Assembly: GCF_007362775.1 (NCBI RefSeq)
Contig: NZ_CP041692.1
Span: 3,968,001 to 4,032,000, forward strand
Length of the DNA: 64,000 bases
From: Microlunatus elymi
GTDB lineage: Bacteria; Actinomycetota; Actinomycetes; Propionibacteriales; Propionibacteriaceae
Direction of reading: 5' to 3'
In this document: positions 21,232 through 31,964 of the stretch, one piece after another
Numbering within the stretch: the stretch's first letter is position 1
Layout of the letters: each line of letters begins with the position of its first letter
Notes under the pieces: generated by a model
Seen by the model: only the letters and a program-made list of their open reading frames with translations
The model's database searches: none
What the model was told of the DNA's origin: nothing
Made by a program: the position numbers and the translations under genes

Positions 21232-22606
21232 ATGCTCGACAGCACCAACATCACCCGGAACACCAACCTGGACAGCTTGCGCCGAGAAATCGGCGGCACC
21301 GTCATCGGGCCGGCGGATCCCGGCTTTCCCCAGTCTGCTCGGACCCTGACCGTGCAGGGCAGCCCTACTGCGGTGGTGAGCTGCAGCTCGAAGCGAGGAC
21401 GTTGCCGTCGCCCTGCGGCATGCGCGCGAGCACGGCCTGCCGATCGCGGTCCGCAGCGCCGGACATCATCTGGCCGGCTTCGGCACCAACAACGGTGGAC
21501 TGGTGATCGACGTCCGCCGGCTGAACCGGATCGAGATCCTCTCCGAGCGACCCCGGGCCGGCGCAACCATTCGGATCGGTACCGGCGCGACCTGGGGCTC
21601 GGTTGCCCAAACCCTCTCCCCTCCCGGGTTGGCGATCTCTTCCGGCGACACCGCGAGCGTCGGCGTCGGCGGCCTGCTCGGCGGCGGAGGGATCGGCTGG
21701 ATGGTCCGCCGGCACGGGCTCGCGATCGACGCGGTCAGCGCAGCCGAGGTGGTGACCGCCGACGGGAACCTGCGCCGGGTCGACGCGCACACCGAGCCAG
21801 AGCTGTTCTGGGGTGTCCGGGGCGCGGCCGGGAATCTGGGCGTCGTCACCGCGTACGAGGTGACGGCCGTCCATCAACCCACGGTGTTGTTCGGCAGCCT
21901 GATGTATCCGGCCGAGCAGGCCAGGCAGGTGCTGACCGGCTGGACGCGTTACCTGCCGGACGCGCCGACCGAGCTCACCTCGACGTTCGTGCTGCCGCCG
22001 AGCATGGTGGCCGACGGCAACGCACCGGCGATGATCAACATCTGCTTCGCCGGCGACCCCGCTGATGCCTCGAACGTGCTGGCACCACTGCGATCCGTCG
22101 GCACGGTGATCAAGGACACGATCACGTCGATGCCGTACGGCGACGTGCTGACGACGGAATCGATGCCGCCCGGTTTCGTACCCCGCATCCGCAACGGCCT
22201 GGTCGACGACTGGTCACCCCACAGGACCGACCTGCTGATCGACGGCCATGATCAGATCCCGGCGATGGCAGTCGAGGTCAGGGCCATCGGCGGCGCTCTC
22301 AACCGGACCGACGCCGCGGCCACCGCGTTCGCCCACCGCTCCGCCCAGTTCATGATCAACACGGTGCTGGTCGGGACACCGGCGCAGCAGCAGCCGCACC
22401 TGCCTGCGTTCGCACGACTGTCGGACGAGCTGCGGCCGGACGGGATCTACGGCAACTTCCTGTCCCATCCGACCGATGCCGACACCGACCTCTGCTATCC
22501 GGAGCCGACCCGGTCGCGGCTGGCCGCGGTGAAGGCGACCTACGACCCCGAGAACGTGTTCTGCTCGACCGTCAACGTCCCGCCGGCGACGCGCGGGCGT
22601 CGGTGA
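21232..22606 (+). pseudogene. FAD-linked oxidase (BBE type), frameshifted
   Basis: Two frames together make one complete berberine-bridge-enzyme-like flavoprotein of about 457 residues. The first 54 codons (ATG 21232, AGGAG upstream) read MLDSTNITRNTNLDSLRR...SPTAVVSCSSK; homology then continues in another frame from about 21394 as EDVAVALRHAREHGLPIAVR. One extra base near 21393 explains the break. Downstream the FAD domain is intact: SAGHHLAGFG with the FAD-linking His, GGLLGGGGIGWMVRRHGL, ELFWGVRGAAGNLGVVT, and a normal BBE end (YPEPTRSRL...YDPENVFC). Either a recent pseudogene or one sequencing error; substrate unknown. Confidence 0.8.
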
Positions 22607-22615
22607 GCGGCAGGC

Positions 22616-23923
22616 TCACTCGGCCGTCAGCCGATCGATCTGCTCGCGCAGGTAGCCCTGCTCGGCGGCGTTCTGCGTACGCGTCAGCGCCGCCCGGAAG
22701 TGCTCGACAGCTCGTTCATGATCATCGGCGAGCCGATACAGGTGTCCGAGCACCGACAGCCGACGATGGTGATCACCGAGCTGGCGATCCGCCGACAGCG
22801 GCTCCACCATGGCGATGGCCTGCTGCGGTCCGTCCACCATCGCGACCGCGACGGCCATCCCCAGGGTGACCATCGGGCTTGGATCGTAGGTCGCCAGCAG
22901 CCGGTAGAGCTGCAGGATCTGTTGCCAGTCGGTGCTCTGGACCGAGTCGGCCTCCGCGTGCACGGCGGCGATCGCGGCTTGCAGCTGGTACGGCCCGAGC
23001 GGCCCGTGTTGCAACGTCGCCTGGATCAGCGCGGTGCCCTCGGCGATCTCGCCGACGTGCCACCGGGTCCGGTCCTGGCGTTCGGCGGGGATCAGGTCTC
23101 CGTCCGGAGCGGTCCGCGTGTCGCGACGGGCGTGGGTCAAGATCATCAACGCCAGCAGCCCGGCAACCTCACCGTTGTCGGGTTCGGCGCGCTGCACCAT
23201 CCGGGTGATCCGAATGGCCTCGGCCGCAAGATCGAGGCGCTGCAGTTGGTCCCCCGTACTGGCCGTGTGCCCCTCGTTGAAGATCAGGTAGAGCACCTGC
23301 AGTACGACCCGTAGTCGATCTTGGTACGCGGCCGGTTCCGGCAGCTGCAGCCGCCCGCCGGATTCCTTGATCAACTTCTTCGCCCGGCTGATCCGCTGCG
23401 CCGCGGTCGTCTCGGTGATCAACAGCGCCGACGCCACCTCGGCCGTGGTCAGGCCACCGACGGCACGCAGGGTCAACCCGATCTGGGCCGCCGGGGTGAG
23501 CGCAGAGTGGCAGCACATGATCAACAGCTGCAGGGTGTCGTCGCACTGCCGTCCCGGGTCGAGATCGGTCCACTGGTCAGTGGGCGTGCGCAGCTGATCG
23601 TTCAGTTCGCGACGGCGGCGCGCGTTGTCACTGCGGCGGATGTCGAGCAACCGGCGATTCGCGGCGGTGATCAACCAGCCGGCGGGCTGTTCGGGAATGC
23701 CACGCCGACGCCACTGCACGGACGCTTCGAGCAGCGCGTCCTGAGCAGCATCCTCACACCGGTCGAAGTCGCCGTACCGACGGGTCAGCGCGGCCAACAC
23801 CTGCGGCACCGCCGTACGCAGCGTCGCGTCCAACTCGGCCGGATCGGGTTCGGCTGCGGGCCACATCGGAGTCGGCGAAGAGGCTCGGCTACCGGCCGGG
23901 CCCGACCGCGGTGGCAAGATCAA
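22616..23923 (-). CDS. ECF sigma factor with C-terminal DUF6596 domain
   Basis: A 435-residue sigma factor of the group that pairs with YCII/DGPF proteins (ECF42-like). Region 2 is near residues 45-110 (RRYGDFDRCEDAAQDALLEA, GWLITAANRRLLDIRR), region 4 near 140-190 (TTAEVASALLITETTAAQRISRAKKLI). The C-terminal 230 residues are the helical TPR-like DUF6596 domain (YLIFNEGHTAS, GLLALMILTHARRD), which replaces an anti-sigma factor in this group. Start choice: TTG 23923 sits three bases after GGAGG, a second TTG (23917) nine bases after, and ATG 23866 further in. The early starts overlap the YCII gene by 29-35 bp, implying coupling. Confidence 0.9.
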   Translation of the reverse strand: MILPPRSGPAGSRASSPTPMWPAAEPDPAELDATLRTAVPQVLAALTRRYGDFDRCEDAAQDALLEASVQWRRRGIPEQPAGWLITAANRRLLDIRRSDNARRRRELNDQLRTPTDQWTDLDPGRQCDDTLQLLIMCCHSALTPAAQIGLTLRAVGGLTTAEVASALLITETTAAQRISRAKKLIKESGGRLQLPEPAAYQDRLRVVLQVLYLIFNEGHTASTGDQLQRLDLAAEAIRITRMVQRAEPDNGEVAGLLALMILTHARRDTRTAPDGDLIPAERQDRTRWHVGEIAEGTALIQATLQHGPLGPYQLQAAIAAVHAEADSVQSTDWQQILQLYRLLATYDPSPMVTLGMAVAVAMVDGPQQAIAMVEPLSADRQLGDHHRRLSVLGHLYRLADDHERAVEHFRAALTRTQNAAEQGYLREQIDRLTAE

Positions 23924-24281
23924 GATCCTCCAGCGTCCGGGTCGGACGAATCTCGATCCGTTGCACCGCGGCGTACGGCAACTCGGCGGCGATCTCGACC
24001 GCCCGCTCCATCGTCGGACAATCCAGCAGCAACGCGCCGGCGAGGAACTCCTTGGTCTCCAGGAACGGTCGGTCGGACACCACCGGCGCTCCGTCGCGGC
24101 GCTGCACCGTCCGCGAGCTGCTCGGATCCGCCAACGCCAGCACGTTGATCAACTCGCCGTCGCGTTGCAACTCCTCGATCCGGGTGGCCAGACGTTCACC
24201 GCCGATCAGCTGGAAACGCTCTTCGTCGCTCAGCCCCTCGAGCGCCTGCGGATTGTTGTGGATCAGCAGCAGGTACTTCAT
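23889..24281 (-). CDS. YCII/DGPF-domain protein
   Basis: A 130-residue ferredoxin-like-fold protein beginning MKYLLLIHNNPQALEG, with the family's VSDRPFLETKEFLAGALLLDCPTMERAVEIA stretch (outlined). YCII proteins have a conserved His/Asp pair and unknown chemistry; actinobacterial DGPF members lie next to ECF42-type sigma factors, exactly as here. It overlaps the start of the sigma gene, so both come from one mRNA. The sensed signal is not known. Confidence 0.9.
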   Translation of the reverse strand: MKYLLLIHNNPQALEGLSDEERFQLIGGERLATRIEELQRDGELINVLALADPSSSRTVQRRDGAPVVSDRPFLETKEFLAGALLLDCPTMERAVEIAAELPYAAVQRIEIRPTRTLEDLDLATAVGPGR

Positions 24282-24339
24282 GGCTTCATTCTTCTCGATC
24301 CGCGGCCGGGTGTCGGCACACTTTTCGTGTGGCCCGTGG

Positions 24340-26448
<2,109 letters not shown>

Positions 26449-26455
26449 GATTGCG

Positions 26456-26461
26456 AGCCTA
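26456..26461 (-). promoter_or_regulatory. -10 box of uvrB (leaderless)
   Basis: TAGGCT on the minus strand, seven nucleotides before the uvrB ATG. It is the same hexamer used at uvrC, in the same place relative to the start. Confidence 0.6.
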
Positions 26462-26643
26462 TGCCCGAGCTCCGACAGTCTTGATACGCAGTCGAGCTGG
26501 GTGCCGCTGCCGCTTCCCGGTCTGGCGTCTCACCTTGCGGGGACGACCCCCGCACCCCCGCCGTGGTTGCGCTCGACGGGAGTCTCACGCCGACTCCTCC
26601 GCTTCGCTGCGGAGCCGGTCTCGCGCTGGGGCGCTCGACGTGA

Positions 26644-26807
26644 GTTCAATCTGGCCTGCAAGCGTTCGTGGCGGCGATCGTCCGGTTCAATCTGGCCTGC
26701 AAGCGTTCGTGGTGGCGATCGTCCGGTTCAATCTGGCCTGCAAGCGTTCGTGGTGGCAATCGTCCGGTTCAATCTGGCCTGCGAGCGTTCGTCGTGGCAG
26801 CCGTTCG
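26644..26807. repeat. 41-bp tandem repeat, four units
   Basis: Units begin at 26644, 26685, 26726 and 26767 with GTTCAATCTGGCCTGCAAGC. The first three differ at only two positions; the fourth drifts in its second half. The period of 41 is not a multiple of three, so it is not a protein repeat. No unique spacers lie between units, so it is not a CRISPR. Confidence 0.92.
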
Positions 26808-26904
26808 GAACTCGTCTTCGGGTGGAAAACGAACGCTCCGAACGTCGATCTGAGTGTCCGAATCCAACGGTGGTTGGAAAACGAACGGCGAGGCGGGCGT
26901 TTTC

Positions 26905-26927
26905 GGCCCTTCGACGAGCTCAGGGCC
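26905..26927. repeat. REP-like palindrome
   Basis: GGCCCT-TCGACGAGCTC-AGGGCC. The same core occurs at 52245, 52304, 54771, 60825 and, weakly, 60886. Here it lies 48 bp beyond the stop of the minus-strand gene at 26975 and could act as its terminator. Confidence 0.75.
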
Positions 26928-26974
26928 TGGACCGGCCGGAAGCGAGGACCTCGGTTTCAGCGAACCGGTCCCGG

Positions 26975-28012
26975 TTACACCATGCTCTTCCAGAGGGAGA
27001 CCTGCATGACGCCGAAGTCCTTGTTGAGTTGATCGACGTCACTGTCGGCGGTGTACCAGACGGTCAGCAGGCCGCCGAGGTGCTCGCTGTTGAGGGTGGC
27101 GATGGCCGTGACGCCGTACTTCACCGAGCCCTGACTGGTGGTCTCGGTGTAGGTCATGTTCTCCTGGGCCGCCTTCAGCTTCGAAGTCGGTGTCTTGACC
27201 GTCGATGCCGACTCCCTCTTCACGTCGGTGCCGTCCTCGGCCAGCATGTCCAGCCAGCGGTCTACCAGCGCCCCGGGATCCTTGTCGTCGACGGTTGCGC
27301 ACTGAGCGTTGGCCATGTCGCCGTCGGCGTTGGTCAACACCGCGACGCCCTTCTCCTGCTGTGCCAACTGCCAGCCGTCCGGCACCGTGATCGAACAGGC
27401 CTTGGCCAGATCGACCGTCCCGCCGGAGCTGCCGCCGGTCGTCGGGCTGCTGGGGTCGGTCTGCTTCGGTGCCTGCGCCGACGGCGTCCCGGTGTTGGGG
27501 TGGATCGTCGATCCGGACGCCTGGCTGCCCCGGTTCACGGTCATGATGATCGCGCCGATCAGCACCAGCAGCGCGATCACGCCCGCGACGATGCCGAGGA
27601 TCAGCGCGGTGCTGCGCGGTCTGCGGCCACCTGGTTGCGGTGCACCAGGTCCGGGTGGAAAGCCGCCGGGCGGCTGCTGGCCGTATCGCTGTTGCTGGCC
27701 GGGCTGCCCGTACGAGCCTTGTTGGCCGTACGCCTGCTGCTGACCGGGTTGACCGGGCTGCCCGGATGGGCCCTGCTGTCCGTACGAACCTGGTTGCCCA
27801 GGTTGACCAGGCTGTCCGAACTGCCCCGGATGCTGGCCGAATTGGCCCGGCTGCCCGTACTGCCCGGGCGGACCGTACTGTCCCGGCTGCCCATGTTGTC
27901 CCGGCTGCCCATATTGTCCCGGCTGCCCGTATTGTCCCGGCTGCCCGTATGGCGGTTGACCTTGTTGGCCGGGCTGCTGGCCGCTGTTCTGCTGCCCCCA
28001 CTGGTCGCTCAT
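26975..28012 (-). CDS. Membrane protein with Gly/Gln/Pro/Tyr-rich cytoplasmic region
   Basis: A 345-residue protein in three parts. Residues 1-130 are low-complexity (repeats of [20 protein letters not shown]). Then GGRRPRS and one membrane helix ([20 protein letters not shown], about 135-155). The last 185 residues are predicted outside: a Ser/Thr/Gly linker, then a compact domain ([20 protein letters not shown] to the C-terminus) with two Cys. Similar prion-like regions followed by one helix occur in many actinobacterial envelope proteins. Its ATG overlaps the stop of the PrsW-like gene (ATGA), so the two are co-translated. Function unknown. Confidence 0.82.
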   Translation of the reverse strand: MSDQWGQQNSGQQPGQQGQPPYGQPGQYGQPGQYGQPGQHGQPGQYGPPGQYGQPGQFGQHPGQFGQPGQPGQPGSYGQQGPSGQPGQPGQQQAYGQQGSYGQPGQQQRYGQQPPGGFPPGPGAPQPGGRRPRSTALILGIVAGVIALLVLIGAIIMTVNRGSQASGSTIHPNTGTPSAQAPKQTDPSSPTTGGSSGGTVDLAKACSITVPDGWQLAQQEKGVAVLTNADGDMANAQCATVDDKDPGALVDRWLDMLAEDGTDVKRESASTVKTPTSKLKAAQENMTYTETTSQGSVKYGVTAIATLNSEHLGGLLTVWYTADSDVDQLNKDFGVMQVSLWKSMV

Positions 28013-29340
28013 GCCTGACCTCCCTGCTCGGGATCGCGGCGCTTGGTCGGCGTCGGTTGCGAGGACGGATGCGGCTCCGGTTCGTTCTGCGCGGACGGTG
28101 CCGAATGTGCCGAACTGGCCGGTTCGGCGGTCGTGACGACAGCACCGGGCGTCATCGCCGATTCGTACCCGGCCTCGGCCGCCGACGGCGCAGGGCTGCC
28201 GGAGCGGCGCGGGCCGATCCGCACCGCCGTACCGCAGGCGTTGCAGAAGGACGCCCCCGGCACCAACGGCATCTCGCAGGCGGCGCAGAAGTCCAGCTCA
28301 CCGTCCGCACCGACGCCCTGATGGCTGCGCGCGGCCTGCTCCAATGCGGCCTCCATCAGGCCGGCGTGCAGCACGTTGCGCACCCGCAGGATCAGGATGC
28401 CGAGGATGATCACCCCGAGCACCAGCGTGAGCATCAGCCCCTGCGACGTCGGCAGGAAGCTAAAGAGGTAGCCGCCGACCTGGTAGGCGATCACGGCCAG
28501 CATCGCCTCGGCCAGACCGCGGGCGTAGCGCAGCGTGAAACCGTCGTACCCCTTGCCCAGACCGGAGAATTCGGCCGCGGCGACACCGGCAGCGGTGCCG
28601 ATCAGCAGCGGCTGGATGAAGCCCTCGAGGAAGATCAACGCGACCCAGGTCGCGGCATCCTGATGCCCGGCCGCGCCGCCGAACAGCGCGCCGCGATGCA
28701 GCACCAGCGTCTCGAAGGTGGAGTAGGCGACACCGGAGATGACGCCGAAGGTCAGCCCGTCCATCAGGTCGTCGAACTTCGGCCGACTGGCCAGGAACAC
28801 CGGGCCGAGCTGAATGATCAACATCCCGATGATCGGCACCAGCACGCCGACCAGCAGCAGTGTGCCGACCTGCGGCCCGCCGGACGAACCGCCGTCGAGG
28901 CTCGGCATCCGCACCTGCGGATTGCGGAAGTGCGACCAGATCAGGGTGAACGCCACGGTCAGCGCGCCGGTGACCAGGAAGGCGGCAACGGTGACCTGAA
29001 CCGGCTCGTCCTCCCACAGGTTCACGTCGTACAGATAGACGATGTAGACGACCGGGATGGTGAACGCTGCCACCAGGATCGCGATCGGCAGCGCACCGAA
29101 GATGGCTGCGATCAGGGCGACGGCCAGTCCGATGACGAGGGCGATCCGGTAGGTCTGCGGACGCTTGCCGGTGCCCCGCGGCATGATCGTCGAGATCAGC
29201 GCGAACGAGGCCACGGCTTCATCCGGCTTGGCCGCGAACGACTTCTTCCGGGCCAGGTCGCCAGACCTGAGATCCAGTCCGCAGACCTGACAGAAGTGAG
29301 CCACCTCTGTGGTCTGTGCGCCGCACCGTTGACAGGTCAC
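28009..29340 (-). CDS. PrsW-like membrane protease with N- and C-terminal zinc ribbons
   Basis: A 443-residue polytopic protein. Residues 1-21 form a zinc ribbon (CQRCG...CQVCG); residues about 65-350 hold eight or more helices of PrsW type, with NLWEDEP at the position of the usual acidic EE motif, later [14 protein letters not shown] and [13 protein letters not shown] second ribbon follows ([19 protein letters not shown], about 360-378), then a disordered 65-residue Ser/Pro/Glu tail. PrsW in Bacillus makes the first cut in an anti-sigma factor; no anti-sigma gene lies here. The partner gene overlaps its stop. Start GTG/ATG uncertain by a few codons. Confidence 0.75.
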   Translation of the reverse strand: MTCQRCGAQTTEVAHFCQVCGLDLRSGDLARKKSFAAKPDEAVASFALISTIMPRGTGKRPQTYRIALVIGLAVALIAAIFGALPIAILVAAFTIPVVYIVYLYDVNLWEDEPVQVTVAAFLVTGALTVAFTLIWSHFRNPQVRMPSLDGGSSGGPQVGTLLLVGVLVPIIGMLIIQLGPVFLASRPKFDDLMDGLTFGVISGVAYSTFETLVLHRGALFGGAAGHQDAATWVALIFLEGFIQPLLIGTAAGVAAAEFSGLGKGYDGFTLRYARGLAEAMLAVIAYQVGGYLFSFLPTSQGLMLTLVLGVIILGILILRVRNVLHAGLMEAALEQAARSHQGVGADGELDFCAACEMPLVPGASFCNACGTAVRIGPRRSGSPAPSAAEAGYESAMTPGAVVTTAEPASSAHSAPSAQNEPEPHPSSQPTPTKRRDPEQGGQA

Positions 29341-29399
29341 GGCCTACCTCCTCGTTTCATCCGAGCCGCCGCAGGCAGTGATCGCGGCACTGCCAGATC

Positions 29400-30038
29400 C
29401 TAAGGGTTCCCTACCGCCGGGCCACCCGGCGTCCCGTTCGCGTGCTCGGATTGCCACGATCGAAAGATCTCGGTCACCCGCTGTCGCAGTTGATCAAGGC
29501 CAGCATCGCTGTTGTCGATCACCACATCGGCAACGGCCAGCCGATCCGCCCGGCTCGCCTGCGCGCCGATCCGGGCTTCGGCTTCCTGTTCGGTCAGTCC
29601 GTTCCGGTCGGCCAGCCGCTGCCGCTGAACTTCAGGCGGTACGTCGACCACGACGAGCCGGTCGAAGGCGTCCGCCTGTCCGGTCTCCACCAGCAGCGGA
29701 ATCATCTGCACCACAACGGCATCCGAGCCGGCAACGGCCTCCAACTCGGCCGCCCGGCGGCGTACCGCAGGATGAATGATCGACTCCAGGTCGGCACGGG
29801 CACGAGGATCGGAGAAGATGATCTTGCCCAACGCTGCTCGGTCCAGCCGGCCGTCGCTGATCACCCGATCGCCGAACCGTTCGATGATCTTGGCCAGCCC
29901 TTCGGTGCCCGGCTCGACCACCTCCCGGGCCAACAGGTCGGAGTCGATGATCACTGCACCGAGATCAGCGAGGATCCCTGCCACCGTTGACTTTCCTGAA
30001 GCGATCCCGCCGGTCAATCCGATCCGCAACCGTGCCAT
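29400..30038 (-). CDS. coaE: Dephospho-CoA kinase
   Basis: A 212-residue kinase for the last step of coenzyme A synthesis, phosphorylating the 3' hydroxyl of dephospho-CoA. P-loop GLTGGIASGKSTVAGIL at residues 7-23; IIDSDLLAREVVEPGTEGL holds the catalytic Asp; IPLLVETG and ADRNGLTEQEAEARIGAQ are further family marks. Single-domain form, unlike mycobacterial CoaE with an extra GrpB-like domain. ACCCTA on plus (TAGGGT on minus) lies eight bases before the ATG, so it has its own promoter after the rpsA terminator. Confidence 0.95.
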   Translation of the reverse strand: MARLRIGLTGGIASGKSTVAGILADLGAVIIDSDLLAREVVEPGTEGLAKIIERFGDRVISDGRLDRAALGKIIFSDPRARADLESIIHPAVRRRAAELEAVAGSDAVVVQMIPLLVETGQADAFDRLVVVDVPPEVQRQRLADRNGLTEQEAEARIGAQASRADRLAVADVVIDNSDAGLDQLRQRVTEIFRSWQSEHANGTPGGPAVGNP

Positions 30039-30073
30039 AATCCGCGACCCTACCGTCCACGACGCAGAAGCGA

Positions 30074-30096
30074 CCCCACACCATGACGGTGTGGGG
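30074..30096 (-). terminator. rpsA terminator hairpin
   Basis: CCCCACACC-ATGAC-GGTGTGGGG, perfect nine-base arms, 45 bp past the rpsA stop and before the coaE promoter. No T-run follows on the minus strand, as is common in actinobacteria. Confidence 0.7.
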
Positions 30097-30140
30097 CCGC
30101 TTCCATGATCAACTGATGATCAGGTGATCATCGCGTGCGA

Positions 30141-31625
30141 TCACTGACCTCCGGTCAGCTTCTCCCGCAGAGCCTGCAGCGCCTCGTCCGAGGCCAGCGA
30201 ACCCTCCGGATCGGCGGCCGGTGCGGCCGGACGCGCGGCAGCCCCGTTGTTGCTGGCACCGCCCGAGGAGTACGACGCCGGCGCGGCCTGCGCCTCGCCC
30301 TCGGCGGCTTCCGCCTCGGCAACCTGCTTCTTGTGCTGCTCCCAGCGAGCGTGCGCCTCGGCGTACTGCGCCTCCCAGGCTGCGCGCTGCTCGTCGTAGC
30401 CCTCGAGCCAGTCGTTGGCCTCGGGGTCGAAGCCCTCCGGGTAGAGGTAGTTGCCCTGGTCGTCGTAGCTGGCCGCCATGCCGTACAGCGTCGGGTCGAA
30501 CTCGTCGGAGTTGACGTCGATACTCTCGTTGGCCTGCTTCAGCGACAGCGAGATCCGGCGACGCTCGAGATCGATGTCGATGATCTTGACCATCACCTCG
30601 TCGTTGACCTGGACGACCTGCTCCGGGATCTCGACGTGACGCTCGGCCAGCTCGGACACGTGCACCAGACCCTCGATGCCCTCCTCGACCCGGACGAACG
30701 CACCGAACGGCACCAGCTTGGTGACCTTGCCCGGCACGATCTGACCGATCTGGTGGGTACGAGCGAAGGCCTGCCACGGATCTTCCTGGGTCGCCTTCAG
30801 CGACAGCGAAACCCGCTCGCGATCCATCTCCACCGAGAGCACCTCGACGGTGACTTCCTGGCCGACCTCGACCACCTCGGACGGGTGGTCGATGTGCTTC
30901 CAGCTCAGCTCGGAGACGTGCACCAGGCCGTCCACGCCGCCCAGATCGACGAAGGCGCCGAAGTTGACGATCGAGGAGACCACACCCTTGCGGATCTGGC
31001 CCTTCTGCAGCTGGGTGAGGAAGTTCTGCCGGACCTCGGACTGGGTCTGCTCGAGCCAGGCGCGCCGGGACAACACCACGTTGTTGCGGTTCTTGTCCAG
31101 CTCGATGATCTTGGCCTCGAGCTCCTGGCCGACGTACGGCTGCAGGTCGCGGACCCGGCGCATCTCCACCAGCGAAGCCGGCAGGAAGCCGCGCAGACCG
31201 ATGTCGATGATCAGACCACCCTTGACGACCTCGATCACCGAACCGGTGACCACGCCGTCCTCTTCCTTGATCTTCTCGATCGTGCCCCAGGCGCGCTCGT
31301 ACTGAGCCCGCTTCTTGGAGAGAATGAGGCGACCTTCCTTGTCCTCTTTCTGCTGGACCAGGGCCTCGACCTCATCGCCGACGCTGACCACCTGATGCGG
31401 GTCGACGTCGTGCTTGATGGAGAGTTCCTTGGAGGGGATCACACCCTCCGTCTTGTAGCCGATGTCGAGAAGGACTTCGTCTCGATCGACCTTGACAACG
31501 GTTCCGGTGACGATGTCACCGTCGTTGAAGTACTTGATGGTCTTGTCGACTGCTTCGAGGAACTCTTCCGGCGAGGAGAAGTCGTCGACCGCGACCTGCG
31601 GGGCTGCCTCAAGGGAGGACGTCAT
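30141..31625 (-). CDS. rpsA: 30S ribosomal protein S1
   Basis: A 494-residue S1 protein, which helps mRNA onto the ribosome. Four S1 (OB-fold) domains lie at about 35-105 (GDIVTGTVVKVDRDEVLLDIG), 120-190 (GVVTGSVIEVVKGGLIIDIG), 205-280 (GQIRKGVVSSIVNFGAFVDLG) and 290-365 (GQIVPGKVTKLVPFGAFVRVE), each quoted only by part. An acidic Tyr/Glu/Ala-rich tail ends it. Actinobacterial S1 has four domains, not the six of E. coli. The upstream leader of about 135 nt has its own sigma-A promoter. Confidence 0.97.
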   Translation of the reverse strand: MTSSLEAAPQVAVDDFSSPEEFLEAVDKTIKYFNDGDIVTGTVVKVDRDEVLLDIGYKTEGVIPSKELSIKHDVDPHQVVSVGDEVEALVQQKEDKEGRLILSKKRAQYERAWGTIEKIKEEDGVVTGSVIEVVKGGLIIDIGLRGFLPASLVEMRRVRDLQPYVGQELEAKIIELDKNRNNVVLSRRAWLEQTQSEVRQNFLTQLQKGQIRKGVVSSIVNFGAFVDLGGVDGLVHVSELSWKHIDHPSEVVEVGQEVTVEVLSVEMDRERVSLSLKATQEDPWQAFARTHQIGQIVPGKVTKLVPFGAFVRVEEGIEGLVHVSELAERHVEIPEQVVQVNDEVMVKIIDIDLERRRISLSLKQANESIDVNSDEFDPTLYGMAASYDDQGNYLYPEGFDPEANDWLEGYDEQRAAWEAQYAEAHARWEQHKKQVAEAEAAEGEAQAAPASYSSGGASNNGAAARPAAPAADPEGSLASDEALQALREKLTGGQ

Positions 31626-31768
31626 GTAGTAGGGCTCCGATATGGATGATGAGTTGTACGGTGTGCTGCAGCCCGTGTTTCACCCCCGAGATTCCGCGAT
31701 GCGGGAATCGGCGATCGGTGAGCGAGACCTACTCCGTCCGAAGTCTGCGCAGACCACAGCGACGTTAC

Positions 31769-31798
31769 AGCCTAACGTCGGGCCGCGAATGCGGTCAA
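31769..31798 (-). promoter_or_regulatory. rpsA promoter
   Basis: On the minus strand TTGACC (31793-31798), 18 bp, TAGGCT (31769-31774). It is the best consensus-like promoter in the window and would give a 5' leader of about 135 nt, which contains a small GATTCC/GGAATC hairpin near 31690. Confidence 0.75.
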
Positions 31799-31900
31799 TT
31801 CGGTTATGGCTGCACAGGCGACAACCACCGCGAACCGGTGAACATTCCACGTCGCGGCAGCCTCATGCGGAGAGCGTCCCCACACCTACCGCGCTGATCG

Positions 31901-31936
31901 GGTGAGATTCGTACCGAGCACGGTGCGAATCGCACC
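31901..31936 (-). terminator. murA terminator hairpin
   Basis: GGTGAGATTCG and CGAATCGCACC form 11-bp arms with one mismatch; an inner ACCG/CGGT pair extends the stem into the loop. It lies 29 bp past the murA stop. The stretch from here to the rpsA promoter shows nothing else. Confidence 0.55.
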
Positions 31937-31964
31937 CAACCAGCATCGGGCTGCGGCGGAAGGC

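Larger units (their letters stand above)
26462..26974. other. Repeat-rich gap between uvrB and the Gly/Gln/Pro/Tyr-rich protein
   Basis: About 510 bp with no credible gene. It holds a CTCCGC-N6-GCGGAG hairpin near 26606-26623, the 41-bp tandem repeat (26644-26807) and a REP-like palindrome (26905-26927). The region between 26808 and 26904 has the words AAAACGAACG twice, less G+C-rich than its surroundings. Plus-strand open frames here are carried by the tandem repeat and lack any family resemblance. Confidence 0.5.

Noticed and set aside
26644-26807. CRISPR array
   Set aside because: Units are head-to-tail with no unique spacers, and no cas gene is near.
31642-31905. Plus-strand ORF between rpsA and murA
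   Set aside because: It covers the rpsA promoter and the murA terminator on the other strand, has no ribosome site and no recognisable domain.
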